DNA from: Bacteroidetes bacterium UBA7674
Lineage (GTDB): Bacteria > Bacteroidota > Bacteroidia > Chitinophagales > Chitinophagaceae
Direction of reading: 5' to 3'
Assembly: GCA_002483105.1 (NCBI GenBank)
Contig: DLHG01000013.1
Location: forward strand, 1,054,001 to 1,118,000
Length of the DNA: 64,000 bases
Part shown: positions 1 through 7,571 of the stretch, one piece after another
Layout of the letters: each line of letters starts with the position of its first letter
How positions within the stretch are numbered: the stretch's first letter is position 1
Position numbers and translations under genes: made by a program
Notes under the pieces: model-generated
Seen by the model: the letters and a program-made list of their open reading frames with translations, nothing else
Database searches by the model: none
Told to the model about the DNA's origin: nothing

Positions 1-728
1 ACGCGCCAATACCTGTAAAAGCTTCATTTTTAGCCGCACATGCATATCCTATTGAATATAAAGAGAATAAAGAAGCTTATATAAAGTTGATAATAGATGA
101 AATGCTGCCCAAAGTAGCCAACGAAGGCCTTGCTGACTATATGGATGCTTTCTGCGAAGAAGGCTTCTTTAGTGTGGCAGATACGGAGCGTTTACTGGAA
201 GCGGGCTGGAAATACGGCCTAAAACCTAAGATACATGCCAATCAACTTCACTACTCGGGTGGCGTGCAGGTGGGGGTAAAGTATAAGGCTGTGAGTGTCG
301 ATCATTTGGAATGTGTGGGCGAGGCGGAGATAGAGTCTCTGAAATCGGGTAATACGATGCCTACTCTTTTGCCGGCGGCAGCCTTCTTTTTAGGCATACA
401 ATACCAACCTGCACGAAAAATAATAGATGAGGGTTTACCGGTGTGCCTGGCCACTGATTACAACCCGGGCTCCTGCCCTTCAGGTAACGTGCCACTACTA
501 TTAACTATTAGTTGCACGCAACTAAACATGACGCCCGAAGAAGCTGTCAATGCCGTAACACTCAATGGGGCGGCGGCTTTGGAGCTGGAGAATGAATTGG
601 GCACCATATCTATTGGTAAAATCGCTAATTTGATAATCACTAAAAAAATCCCCTCTTTAGCTCATATTCCATACGATTTTGGCAATAATCCTGTCGAAAA
701 TGTGATTTTCAGGGGTAAAATCTGCTAA
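1..728 (+). CDS. hutI: Imidazolonepropionase, C-terminal part (cut by window start)
   Basis: This reading frame is open from position 3 at the left edge, so the N-terminal part lies outside the window. HutI hydrolyses 4-imidazolone-5-propionate to N-formimino-L-glutamate in histidine degradation, in the cytoplasm, as a metal-dependent amidohydrolase. The visible part has the family's characteristic blocks: an AHA-type segment at the start followed by EYK, then GLADYMDAFCEEGFFS, a KIHANQL strand with a probable metal-binding His, and ATDYNPGSCPSGN near the active site. The end VENVIFRGKIC fits the normal C-terminus. No other hut gene follows: the next gene is efp, with its own promoter. No terminator is obvious after the stop codon. 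Confidence 0.93.
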   Translation, partial: APIPVKASFLAAHAYPIEYKENKEAYIKLIIDEMLPKVANEGLADYMDAFCEEGFFSVADTERLLEAGWKYGLKPKIHANQLHYSGGVQVGVKYKAVSVDHLECVGEAEIESLKSGNTMPTLLPAAAFFLGIQYQPARKIIDEGLPVCLATDYNPGSCPSGNVPLLLTISCTQLNMTPEEAVNAVTLNGAAALELENELGTISIGKIANLIITKKIPSLAHIPYDFGNNPVENVIFRGKIC

Positions 729-768
729 AACAAGACTGTAGGAGATTTCTGTTTCTAGCTTTAATGAT

Positions 769-776
769 TACATTTG
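769..776 (+). promoter_or_regulatory. Bacteroidota -7 box upstream of efp
   Basis: The octamer tacatttg matches the Bacteroidota sigma-A consensus TAnnTTTG exactly. It lies 33 bases before the efp start codon, so transcription should begin near 782 and leave a short leader. A clear TTTG -33 box is not seen at the ideal spacing. Confidence 0.6.
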
Positions 777-808
777 CAGTCCGTATAATTACGTATAAAA
801 AATAAAAA

Positions 809-1375
809 ATGGCTACAACAGCAGACATCAGGAACGGCCTTATCGTAAAATTAGATAATAGCCTTTATTCAGTAGTAGAATTCGGGCAGAACAAGACAGC
901 CCGTTCGGCAGCAAAAGTATGGGCAAAGCTAAAAGGCGTTGACAATACCCGCTCCATAGAGCATACATGGAACTCAGGCGAAACTATATACCCTGTACGT
1001 GTGGAACGCCGCCCTTACCAGTTCTTATACAAAGACGACAGCGGTTTCAACCTTATGGATACATCATCTTTCGAGCAGATCATAATGGCTGAAAACATGA
1101 TAGAACATCCTGAACTTTATAAAGATGGCCAGGAGTGCTTCGTATTGGTAAACACGGAAACAGAAATACCAATGAGCGTGGAGCTTCCTCCAAACGTAGT
1201 ATTGCAAGTAACCTACTCAGAGCCGGGCATGAAAGGCGACACCGCTACCCGTACACTGAAACCGGCAACAGTAGAAACAGGTGCAACAGTAATGGTTCCG
1301 CTTTTTGTTGATACCAATGAATTTGTAAGGATAGACAGCAAAACAGGCGCTTACATAGAGCGTGTAAAACAATAG
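809..1375 (+). CDS. efp: Translation elongation factor P, Arg32-type loop
   Basis: EF-P binds between the P and E sites and relieves ribosome stalling at polyproline. The 188-residue length, the three-barrel layout and the C-terminal signature (EPGMKGDTATRTLKPATVETG, about residues 138-158) are typical. The odd part is the domain I loop. Most Bacteroidota EF-Ps have PGKG there with a lysine at the tip. Here the loop is NKTARSAAKVW (residues 28-38), which aligns without gaps to the NKSGRNAAVVK loop of Pseudomonas EF-P and places Arg32 at the tip. In Pseudomonas that Arg is rhamnosylated by EarP using dTDP-rhamnose. No earP is in the window. The gene heads an efp-accB-accC operon; accB starts 44 bases downstream with no terminator between. 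Function is certain; the modification is inference. Confidence 0.97.
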   Translation: MATTADIRNGLIVKLDNSLYSVVEFGQNKTARSAAKVWAKLKGVDNTRSIEHTWNSGETIYPVRVERRPYQFLYKDDSGFNLMDTSSFEQIIMAENMIEHPELYKDGQECFVLVNTETEIPMSVELPPNVVLQVTYSEPGMKGDTATRTLKPATVETGATVMVPLFVDTNEFVRIDSKTGAYIERVKQ

Positions 1376-1419
1376 TCATACCCGTTACCATTAATATCAT
1401 TTAATCTAAAGACATCCTT

Positions 1420-1908
1420 ATGGAGTTCAAACAAATCCAGGAACTGATCAAGATCATCAATAAGTCTAATATCAGTGAACTGAGCGTAGAAGAAGGTGAA
1501 TTCAAGATCACCATTAAGCAAGCTCAGCCAAGTGAGACTCAATACGTAATGCAATCAGCACCGATGCCTATGCAGATGGCAGCTCCGCAAACAGCACCAC
1601 AAGCAACAGCAGGACCTTCAGCAGCACCTGCTGCTACACCGGCACCTGCAGCTCCGGCCAGTGACAACCTGATAACTGTGAAGTCGCCAATGATCGGCAC
1701 ATTCTATCGCAGCTCTGCTCCGGATAAGCCTTCATTTGTGAATGTAGGTGACGATATCAAACAAGGGCAAGTAACCTGCATCATTGAAGCAATGAAGCTT
1801 TTCAATGAAATAGAAAGTGAAGTAAGTGGCAAGATCGTAAAAGTGTTGATAGATGATGCTTCACCTGTAGAATATGATCAACCACTTTTCCTGGTTGAAC
1901 CAAATTAA
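1420..1908 (+). CDS. accB: Biotin carboxyl carrier protein of acetyl-CoA carboxylase
   Basis: BCCP carries the biotin that AccC carboxylates and the carboxyltransferase then uses to make malonyl-CoA for fatty acid synthesis. The 162-residue protein has a helical N-terminal segment (about 1-40), an Ala/Pro/Gln-rich flexible linker (about 45-85) and a C-terminal biotinyl domain. The biotinylation motif EAMKLFNEIE is intact with Lys126 as the biotin site. The start ATG at 1420 gives the usual MEFKQIQELIKIINKS N-terminus. The gene lies between efp and accC. A hairpin sits between its stop codon and accC, so accB may be expressed more highly than accC. Confidence 0.96.
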   Translation: MEFKQIQELIKIINKSNISELSVEEGEFKITIKQAQPSETQYVMQSAPMPMQMAAPQTAPQATAGPSAAPAATPAPAAPASDNLITVKSPMIGTFYRSSAPDKPSFVNVGDDIKQGQVTCIIEAMKLFNEIESEVSGKIVKVLIDDASPVEYDQPLFLVEPN

Positions 1909-1926
1909 TTAATACTCAAATTATCG

Positions 1927-1960
1927 ATGGCTCATGACTGCAAGTCGTGAGCCATTTTAG
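1927..1960 (+). terminator. Hairpin between accB and accC (terminator or attenuator)
   Basis: The arms atggctcatgac (1927-1938) and gtcgtgagccat (1944-1955) pair over 12 bases with one G-U, around a 5-base loop, and are followed by a short T run. It lies 18 bases after the accB stop and 25 bases before accC. No TAnnTTTG box is visible before accC, so the hairpin probably lets part of the transcript through. Confidence 0.6.
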
Positions 1961-1984
1961 ATATAACGTCAATTTTAGATACTA

Positions 1985-3322
1985 ATGTTTAAAAAGATAC
2001 TGATAGCCAATCGTGGCGAAATAGCGTTGCGCATTATTCGTACCTGTCGTGAAATGGGTATCAGGACCGTAGCTGTATATTCTACAGCTGATAAGGACAG
2101 CCTGCACGTGCGCTTTGCTGATGAAGCTGTATGTATAGGAAAGGCGCAGAGCTCAGACTCTTACCTGAATATACCCCACATAATGGCTGCCGCGGAGATT
2201 ACTAATGCAGATGCAATCCATCCCGGTTACGGCTTCCTGGCGGAGAATGCCAACTTCGCCGATATCTGTAAGCAATACAATATTAAGTTCATCGGCCCTA
2301 CGGGTGATATGATCCGCCAGATGGGTGATAAGATCACCGCGAAAGAAACGATGATAAAGGCAGGTGTACCTTGTATTCCCGGCTCTGAAGGATTGCTGGA
2401 AAGCGCTGAAGAAGCCAAGAAACTAGCTTTAGAGATGGGTTACCCGGTGATACTGAAAGCAACTGCCGGTGGTGGTGGTAAAGGTATGCGCGTGGTATGG
2501 GAAGACGCTGAACTGGAAAAGAACTTCAATGCAGCCAAAGCAGAAGCAGCGGCCTCATTTAAGAACGATGGTATCTATATGGAGAAATTCGTGGAAGAGC
2601 CAAGGCATATAGAGATACAAGTAGCGGGAGACCAGTTTGGCCATGTATGCCACCTGAGCGAACGCGACTGCTCTATACAACGCCGCCACCAGAAGCTGGT
2701 AGAAGAATCTCCATCCCCTTTCATGACCTCTGAACTGCGGAAGAAAATGGGTGAAGCGGCCAAAGCAGCTGCAGCAGCTATCAACTACGAAAGTGTTGGT
2801 ACGGTAGAATTCCTTGTAGATAAGCACCGGAACTTCTACTTTATGGAAATGAACACCCGTATCCAGGTAGAACACGGTGTAACGGAAGAAGTAATCAACT
2901 ACGACCTGATAAAAGAGCAAATAAAGATAGCAGCAGGCATCAAGATCACAGGTAAGGATTACGAACCTGAAATGCATGCCATAGAATGCCGTATCAATGC
3001 AGAAGATCCTTATAATGACTTCCGTCCAAGCCCAGGCTTGATAACAGTACTACATACTCCAGGAGGACATGGTGTACGTGTGGACTCACATATCTATGCG
3101 GGTTATACAATTCCTCCGTATTACGATTCTATGATCGCTAAGATCATAGCCGTGGCGCAGACTCGTGAAGAAGCCATCAATACTATGGAACGTGCCCTGA
3201 GTGAATATGTGATAGAAGGTATAAAAACCACTATCCCATTCCATCAGCAGCTGATGCGCGATGAGAAGTTTAAAGAGGGTGACTTTACAACGAAGTTCAT
3301 TGAAGGATTTAAGCTGGTATAG
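1985..3322 (+). CDS. accC: Biotin carboxylase subunit of acetyl-CoA carboxylase
   Basis: AccC uses ATP and bicarbonate to carboxylate biotin on AccB. The protein is 445 residues, the normal length for a stand-alone biotin carboxylase. It shows the N-terminal FKKILIANRGEIALRIIR block, the ATP-grasp glycine loop GGGGKGMR (about residue 163), the ERDCSIQRRHQK block and the catalytic EMNTRIQVEH block (about 285-295). The C-terminal domain ends in EGDFTTKFIEGF as usual. It is the last gene of efp-accB-accC. A second, longer biotin carboxylase is encoded at 48182-49663; the accB neighbourhood and length show that this one serves fatty acid synthesis. Confidence 0.96.
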   Translation: MFKKILIANRGEIALRIIRTCREMGIRTVAVYSTADKDSLHVRFADEAVCIGKAQSSDSYLNIPHIMAAAEITNADAIHPGYGFLAENANFADICKQYNIKFIGPTGDMIRQMGDKITAKETMIKAGVPCIPGSEGLLESAEEAKKLALEMGYPVILKATAGGGGKGMRVVWEDAELEKNFNAAKAEAAASFKNDGIYMEKFVEEPRHIEIQVAGDQFGHVCHLSERDCSIQRRHQKLVEESPSPFMTSELRKKMGEAAKAAAAAINYESVGTVEFLVDKHRNFYFMEMNTRIQVEHGVTEEVINYDLIKEQIKIAAGIKITGKDYEPEMHAIECRINAEDPYNDFRPSPGLITVLHTPGGHGVRVDSHIYAGYTIPPYYDSMIAKIIAVAQTREEAINTMERALSEYVIEGIKTTIPFHQQLMRDEKFKEGDFTTKFIEGFKLV

Positions 3323-3351
3323 CTCTTAGAACCTTATAATAATAAAAAATC

Positions 3352-3390
3352 AACAGCCCTTTGCAGTAATCTTGCAAAGGGCTTGTTATT
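3352..3390 (+). terminator. Rho-independent terminator after accC
   Basis: The arms cagccctttgca (3354-3365) and tgcaaagggcttg (3373-3385) pair over 12-13 bases with one bulge, around a 7-base loop, followed by ttatt. It closes the efp-accB-accC operon about 30 bases after the accC stop. Confidence 0.8.
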
Positions 3391-3426
3391 AGAATATATT
3401 TATACGGCCTTTTGGCAGACTTAAAG

Positions 3427-3434
3427 TAATTTTG
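3427..3434 (+). promoter_or_regulatory. -7 box upstream of rmlB
   Basis: The octamer taattttg matches TAnnTTTG exactly and lies six bases before the rmlB start codon. The predicted transcription start is therefore at or just past the ATG, so the mRNA may be leaderless or nearly so. No TTTG box is found at the proper distance upstream. Confidence 0.5.
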
Positions 3435-3439
3435 CACCC

Positions 3440-4492
3440 ATGAATAAAACATTGCTGATAACAGGTGGAGCGGGCTTTATAGGCTCTCATGTAGTGAGGC
3501 TTTTTGTAAATAAGTACCCTGACTATAAAATTGTGAACCTGGATGTCCTTACCTATGCCGGTAACCTGGAAAATCTTAAGGATATAGAAGCTGCACCTAA
3601 CTATACATTCGTAAAGGCCGATATCACTGATGCTGAGGCGATGAACAAGCTTTTCCAGGATTGGAAATTTGATGGCGTGATACACCTGGCTGCGGAAAGC
3701 CATGTTGACCGCTCTATAGCCGACCCGAATGCATTCCTGCTGACCAATATCATGGGTACGGCTAATTTACTGAATGCAGCCCGCGCATTGTGGAAGGATG
3801 ACAATTACGAAGGCAAACGTTTCTATCATGTATCAACGGATGAAGTATATGGTTCGCTAGGTGAGACAGGTTTCTTTTTAGAGACGACCCCTTATGATCC
3901 ACAATCACCCTATTCTGCTTCTAAGGCTGCGTCAGACCATGTAGTGAGAGCTTATGGCAATACATACAATCTGCCTTTTGTGATCAGTAACTGCTCTAAT
4001 AACTACGGCCCAAATCAATTTCCTGAAAAGTTGATACCATTATTCATTAACAACATAAGGAACAGCAAACCGCTTCCTGTATATGGTGATGGCAAGTATA
4101 CCCGTGACTGGCTTTATGTAATAGACCATGCGAGAGCTATAGACAACGTATATCATAGCGGCAGGAATGGTGAGACCTATAACATAGGTGGTTTTAATGA
4201 ATGGCAGAATATAGACCTGGTAAAACTGATGTGCCGCGAGGTGGATAAACAATTAGGCAATGAAGCAGGCACAGCAGAAAAGTTGATCACATATGTGAAG
4301 GACAGGCCGGGACATGATAAGCGCTATGCTATTGATGCCAATAAAATAAAAAGTGAATTAGGATGGGAACCATCTGTAACGTTTGAGCAAGGACTTGCGA
4401 AAACAGTTGAATGGTACCTGCATAATGAAGAATGGCTGAACCATGTGACTACCGGCGATTATCAAAAATATTACACAGAGCAATACGATTAA
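3440..4492 (+). CDS. rmlB: dTDP-glucose 4,6-dehydratase
   Basis: RmlB converts dTDP-glucose to dTDP-4-keto-6-deoxyglucose, the second step toward dTDP-L-rhamnose and other deoxysugars. The 350-residue protein is an extended SDR enzyme. It has the NAD-binding GGAGFIGSH motif near the N-terminus, HLAAESHVDRSI, the catalytic Thr133-Asp134-Glu135 in STDEVYG, and the Tyr158-Ser-Ala-Ser-Lys162 pair. It is followed after one base by rmlA, so the two are co-transcribed. rmlC is 29 kb away (33531) and rmlD is not in the window. Product could feed cell-surface rhamnose or, as inference, EF-P rhamnosylation. Confidence 0.96.
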   Translation: MNKTLLITGGAGFIGSHVVRLFVNKYPDYKIVNLDVLTYAGNLENLKDIEAAPNYTFVKADITDAEAMNKLFQDWKFDGVIHLAAESHVDRSIADPNAFLLTNIMGTANLLNAARALWKDDNYEGKRFYHVSTDEVYGSLGETGFFLETTPYDPQSPYSASKAASDHVVRAYGNTYNLPFVISNCSNNYGPNQFPEKLIPLFINNIRNSKPLPVYGDGKYTRDWLYVIDHARAIDNVYHSGRNGETYNIGGFNEWQNIDLVKLMCREVDKQLGNEAGTAEKLITYVKDRPGHDKRYAIDANKIKSELGWEPSVTFEQGLAKTVEWYLHNEEWLNHVTTGDYQKYYTEQYD

Positions 4493-4493
4493 C

Positions 4494-5375
4494 ATGAAAG
4501 GCATCATACTTGCCGGGGGCTCCGGAACCAGACTATACCCACTGACTATTGCGGTCAGTAAACAACTGATGCCTGTCTATGACAAGCCGATGATCTATTA
4601 TCCGCTGTCGACGCTGATGCTGGCGGGTATAAACGAGATACTCATCATCACCACACCCGACGACCAGGCCGGCTTTAAGAAGCTGTTGGGAGATGGAAGT
4701 GAGATAGGCTGCAAATTTGAATACATCATACAGCCAAGTCCCGACGGACTGGCACAAGCATTTGTGCTGGGTGCCGACTTTATAGGTGATGATCCTGTGG
4801 CATTGATACTGGGAGATAATATCTTTCATGGTTCAGGAATGGGAACATTGCTGAGAGAAAAAGTAAACCCTGATGGCGCTGTGGTATTTGCCTACCAGGT
4901 ACACGACCCTGAGCGCTATGGCGTGGTGGAATTTGATAAAGATTTTAAAGTATTGAGCATAGAGGAAAAGCCTGCAAAGCCAAAGTCGAACTTCGCGGTG
5001 CCGGGTTTATATTTCTATGACAACAGTGTTGTGAAAATAGCCCAGAACATGAAGCCCTCCCCTCGTGGTGAATTGGAAATAACGGATGTGAACAAGACCT
5101 ACCTTGCGCAAGGGAAACTGGAAGTGGGCGTACTTGACCGTGGTACAGCATGGCTGGATACGGGTACGTTCGACTCATTGATACAAGCCGGGCAGTTTAT
5201 AGAAGTAATAGAAAAACGCCAGGGACTTAAGATAGGCTGTATAGAGGAGGTTGCTTATCGTTTAGGCTTTATAGACAAAGCCCAACTTATGAAGCTGGGC
5301 GATAAATATATGAAGAGCGGTTACGGTGCATATCTGCATACGGTAGCCAATGAAGAGTTCCAGGCAGGATTGTAA
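4494..5375 (+). CDS. rmlA: Glucose-1-phosphate thymidylyltransferase
   Basis: RmlA makes dTDP-glucose from dTTP and glucose-1-phosphate, the entry step of the dTDP-sugar pathway. The protein is 293 residues, the usual size. It starts with the nucleotidyltransferase signature GIILAGGSGTRLYPLT and continues with KQLMPVYDKPMIYYPLSTLM, LGDNIFHG, and EKPAKPKSNFAVPGLYFYD, all diagnostic for the RmlA family rather than for GlmU or ManC. The start codon lies one base after the rmlB stop, which implies coupled translation. The next gene, a small membrane-bound LuxR-type regulator, begins 9 bases after its stop. Confidence 0.96.
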   Translation: MKGIILAGGSGTRLYPLTIAVSKQLMPVYDKPMIYYPLSTLMLAGINEILIITTPDDQAGFKKLLGDGSEIGCKFEYIIQPSPDGLAQAFVLGADFIGDDPVALILGDNIFHGSGMGTLLREKVNPDGAVVFAYQVHDPERYGVVEFDKDFKVLSIEEKPAKPKSNFAVPGLYFYDNSVVKIAQNMKPSPRGELEITDVNKTYLAQGKLEVGVLDRGTAWLDTGTFDSLIQAGQFIEVIEKRQGLKIGCIEEVAYRLGFIDKAQLMKLGDKYMKSGYGAYLHTVANEEFQAGL

Positions 5376-5384
5376 CTTTACCAT

Positions 5385-5855
5385 ATGAAAAAGCAAGCCA
5401 TTATATTCGGGTCCGTATTAGCCGTATTGGCTATATGCATCAAATGGCTGGAGTACCGCTACATTATTCTTACCCATTCCTTTGAAATATATGGTTCGGC
5501 GCTGGCGATCATTTTCACGATTGTCGGGATATGGACAGGACGGAAACTAACGGATAGAAAAAAAGAGTACATAAGGGAAGAGGTAATTGTAGAGAAACCT
5601 ATCTATATACAAGTGGCCGGAACTGATAACCGCGTAGTACATAAAAGCACTTCTCCTGAGGATCTTGGTATCAGCAAACGTGAAATGGAAATACTGGAAC
5701 TGATGGCTCAGGGCTTCAGCAACCAGGAAATAGCCGAAAAGACCTTCTTATCCATTCATACCATTAAGACACATGCATCCAATCTTTTTATTAAACTGGA
5801 TGCAAAGAGAAGGACGCAGGCGATCAGCAGGGCGAAAGAGCTGAACCTGATTTAA
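5385..5855 (+). CDS. Membrane-anchored LuxR-type HTH regulator
   Basis: The 156-residue protein has two predicted membrane segments (about residues 5-27 and 34-52), a charged juxtamembrane stretch (GRKLTDRKKEYIREE) and a C-terminal LuxR/GerE helix-turn-helix (about 93-156). The HTH shows the usual pattern SKREMEILELMAQGFSNQEI, HTIKTH and LDAKRRTQAI. There is no receiver or ligand-binding domain. With both ends predicted cytoplasmic, the DNA-binding domain would be tethered to the inner membrane. Similar short proteins are common in Bacteroidota, but their signal is unknown. It lies 9 bases after rmlA and is probably the last gene of that operon. The target is unknown; the paired inverted repeats just downstream are a candidate site. 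Confidence 0.85.
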   Translation: MKKQAIIFGSVLAVLAICIKWLEYRYIILTHSFEIYGSALAIIFTIVGIWTGRKLTDRKKEYIREEVIVEKPIYIQVAGTDNRVVHKSTSPEDLGISKREMEILELMAQGFSNQEIAEKTFLSIHTIKTHASNLFIKLDAKRRTQAISRAKELNLI

Positions 5856-5917
5856 CTTGATACTGGATACCCGATTGCCAGATACCTGATAAATGTATCG
5901 AGAAACGAGTATCGAGG

Positions 5918-5969
5918 TACTTTAGTATGATTTTTAAGCCATTTCAGCTAAAACCATACTTTAGTATGA
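5918..5969. repeat. Paired inverted-repeat operator candidate upstream of the DUF4199 gene
   Basis: The 13-mer tactttagtatga occurs at 5918-5930 and again at 5957-5969, with starts 39 bases apart. The second copy extends to a perfect palindrome catact-tt-agtatg (5955-5968). They lie just upstream of an imperfect -7 box (tattttg, 5993-5999) for the gene at 6026. A further direct repeat gtatcgag occurs at 5895-5902 and 5909-5916. This arrangement is typical of a repressor or activator site; the binding protein is unknown. Confidence 0.45.
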
Positions 5970-6025
5970 GGACAATCCCCTACTATCCGACTTATTTTGC
6001 CCCTGAACTTTAAAAAATCAAAAGC

Positions 6026-6550
6026 ATGAAAAAAATTATTCTCGTTTATGGCCTCATCGCGGGCCTCATTTGTGCAGCCGTTTTGGGCATTAGCAGCATA
6101 CTCGGTGCAGGAAGCGTGAGTTACGAATACGGGATGTATTTCGGATTCACCAGCATGATACTTGCAGCCGTGGTGATGTGGTTTGGTATAGCGCAGTATA
6201 AGAAGAACCTGGGTGGAAAAATCAGTTTTGGGAAAGCCTTTATGACAGGATTTTTAATGACTCTTATTGCCAGTAGCATGTATGTTGCTGCCTGGATGAT
6301 CACCGGTCCTGAGAATTTTGGGAAAACTTATTCCGAATATGAAGCCCAAAGCATGCGAAAAGAAGGCATAAATGAGGCTAAGATTGCCAAACATATGGAA
6401 GGTAACAGGGAGATGTGGGAGAAATATGACAGCAACCCGGCTTTCAGGGCAGCGCTTACTTATGTAGAAATAGTACCTGTGCAATTAATAATTGTCTTGA
6501 TCGCGTCTGTCGTGCTATCAATAAAGAAGAAAAAGCAAATGGCGGTTTAG
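6026..6550 (+). CDS. DUF4199 family membrane protein
   Basis: The 174-residue protein has four predicted membrane segments (about 3-26, 33-53, 70-92 and 147-168). A long polar loop between the third and fourth contains YSEYEAQSMRKEG and is rich in Glu, Lys and Asn. The overall pattern and the segment GKISFGKAFMTGFLMTLIASSMY match the Bacteroidota family DUF4199, which has no known function. The start ATG at 6026 follows a weak -7 box at 5993-5999 and the paired repeats at 5918-5969. The next gene (VOC protein) begins 41 bases after its stop. Confidence 0.8.
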   Translation: MKKIILVYGLIAGLICAAVLGISSILGAGSVSYEYGMYFGFTSMILAAVVMWFGIAQYKKNLGGKISFGKAFMTGFLMTLIASSMYVAAWMITGPENFGKTYSEYEAQSMRKEGINEAKIAKHMEGNREMWEKYDSNPAFRAALTYVEIVPVQLIIVLIASVVLSIKKKKQMAV

Positions 6551-6591
6551 GAATCGTTTATCATCATTACCTAACAAGCAATCATACATTC

Positions 6592-6969
6592 ATGAAAAAA
6601 GCAACAGGAATAGGAGGCGTATTCTTCAAATGTAAAGATCCTAAGGCGGTTAACGACTGGTACAAAACGCATCTTGGCTTCGATACTACTCCATACGGTA
6701 CAAGCTTTGAATGGCTGCAAAAGGAAGATAGCACGAAGCAAGGACTAACTCAATGGAATCCCTTTCCGGATAGCACCCAGTACTTCGAGCCTTCAGCAAA
6801 AGACTTCATGATAAACTACAGGGTAGAGAACCTGGAGGCTTTGGTTGAAGAATTAAAAAGAGAGAACGTCACGATCTTAGACAACATTGAAACATACGAT
6901 TATGGGAAGTTTGTCCATATTTTAGACCTTGAGGGAAACAAGATCCAATTGTGGGAGCCTAAAGGTTAG
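6592..6969 (+). CDS. VOC (glyoxalase/bleomycin-resistance fold) family protein
   Basis: The 125-residue protein has two babab modules typical of a single-domain VOC protein: IGGVFFKCKDPKAVNDWYKTHLGF at the N-terminus and VHILDLEGNKIQLWEP at the C-terminus. In metal-dependent members the Glu of GNKIQLWE is a ligand; here Glu and Gln are present but the N-terminal His ligand is not evident, so the metal chemistry cannot be assigned. Members include glyoxalases, dioxygenases and drug-binding proteins. It is 41 bases downstream of the DUF4199 gene and is followed by a good hairpin terminator. Confidence 0.85.
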   Translation: MKKATGIGGVFFKCKDPKAVNDWYKTHLGFDTTPYGTSFEWLQKEDSTKQGLTQWNPFPDSTQYFEPSAKDFMINYRVENLEALVEELKRENVTILDNIETYDYGKFVHILDLEGNKIQLWEPKG

Positions 6970-7014
6970 ATATTATAATAAGGGATAACGATCACCCGTT
7001 TATATAATCATTTT

Positions 7015-7048
7015 AAAAAGAGGTGACCTTATAGGTTATCTCTTTTTT
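7015..7048 (+). terminator. Terminator after the VOC gene
   Basis: The arms gaggtgacct and aggttatctc pair over 10 bases with G-U pairs around a 3-base loop, flanked by an A run before and a T run (tttttt) after. Confidence 0.8.
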
Positions 7049-7088
7049 ATAGGCAACCACTTTGCTTTAATTTGAAAACTTAATAACT

Positions 7089-7096
7089 TACTTTCG
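7089..7096 (+). promoter_or_regulatory. -7 box upstream of the response regulator gene
   Basis: The octamer tactttcg differs from TAnnTTTG at one position and lies 36 bases before the ATG at 7132, in a region free of genes. Confidence 0.4.
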
Positions 7097-7131
7097 TACT
7101 CAGCCAGACACCATATCTGCAATCTAAAGAA

Positions 7132-7512
7132 ATGGCATTCAGTAAAATCCTTGTAATAGATGACGACATTGACGATCAGGAGATATTCCTGACCGCACTG
7201 GAGTCGGTGTCAACGTCGATACAATGCGTAACTTCAGGGAGTGGTGTAGATGCGTTAAAGAGACTGAATAATGATGAAATTACTACCGACATCATTTTCC
7301 TGGACCTAAACATGCCGATAATGACGGGTCAGCAGTTCATTGCTGAAATAAAGAAGAATGACCGGCTTTGCAATATCCCTGTGATCGTGCTTTCTACCAG
7401 CTCACATCAACCTACAATAGATCACGCAAAAAGCCTGGGAGCCGCAGGCTTCATTACCAAGCCGGATAAATTCAGCGAATTGGTACGTATCCTGGAAGAA
7501 ATTCTTAATTAA
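7132..7512 (+). CDS. Single-domain response regulator (CheY/Rcp1-like)
   Basis: The 126-residue protein is one receiver domain and nothing else. It has the acidic pocket DDDIDDQE (about residues 10-17), the phospho-acceptor Asp58 in FLDLNMP, the conserved Ser/Thr in VLSTSS, and the Lys of TKPDK. The form resembles Rcp1-type regulators that pair with PAS/GAF kinases of the phytochrome type. The kinase gene at 7572 starts 59 bases downstream on the same strand, and its HisKA domain is also of the phytochrome-like class, so the two are very probably partners. There is no DNA-binding output domain, so it must act by protein contact or in a relay. Confidence 0.92.
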   Translation: MAFSKILVIDDDIDDQEIFLTALESVSTSIQCVTSGSGVDALKRLNNDEITTDIIFLDLNMPIMTGQQFIAEIKKNDRLCNIPVIVLSTSSHQPTIDHAKSLGAAGFITKPDKFSELVRILEEILN

Positions 7513-7571
7513 TAATATATATCAGCCTGCGACTCACTAGTTGGCATGATTTTATAGAAAATAATTTTTCT

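Noticed and set aside
2555..2977. 140-residue open frame antisense to accC
   Set aside because: It lies wholly inside the conserved accC gene on the other strand and has no promoter, ribosome-binding region or recognised domain.
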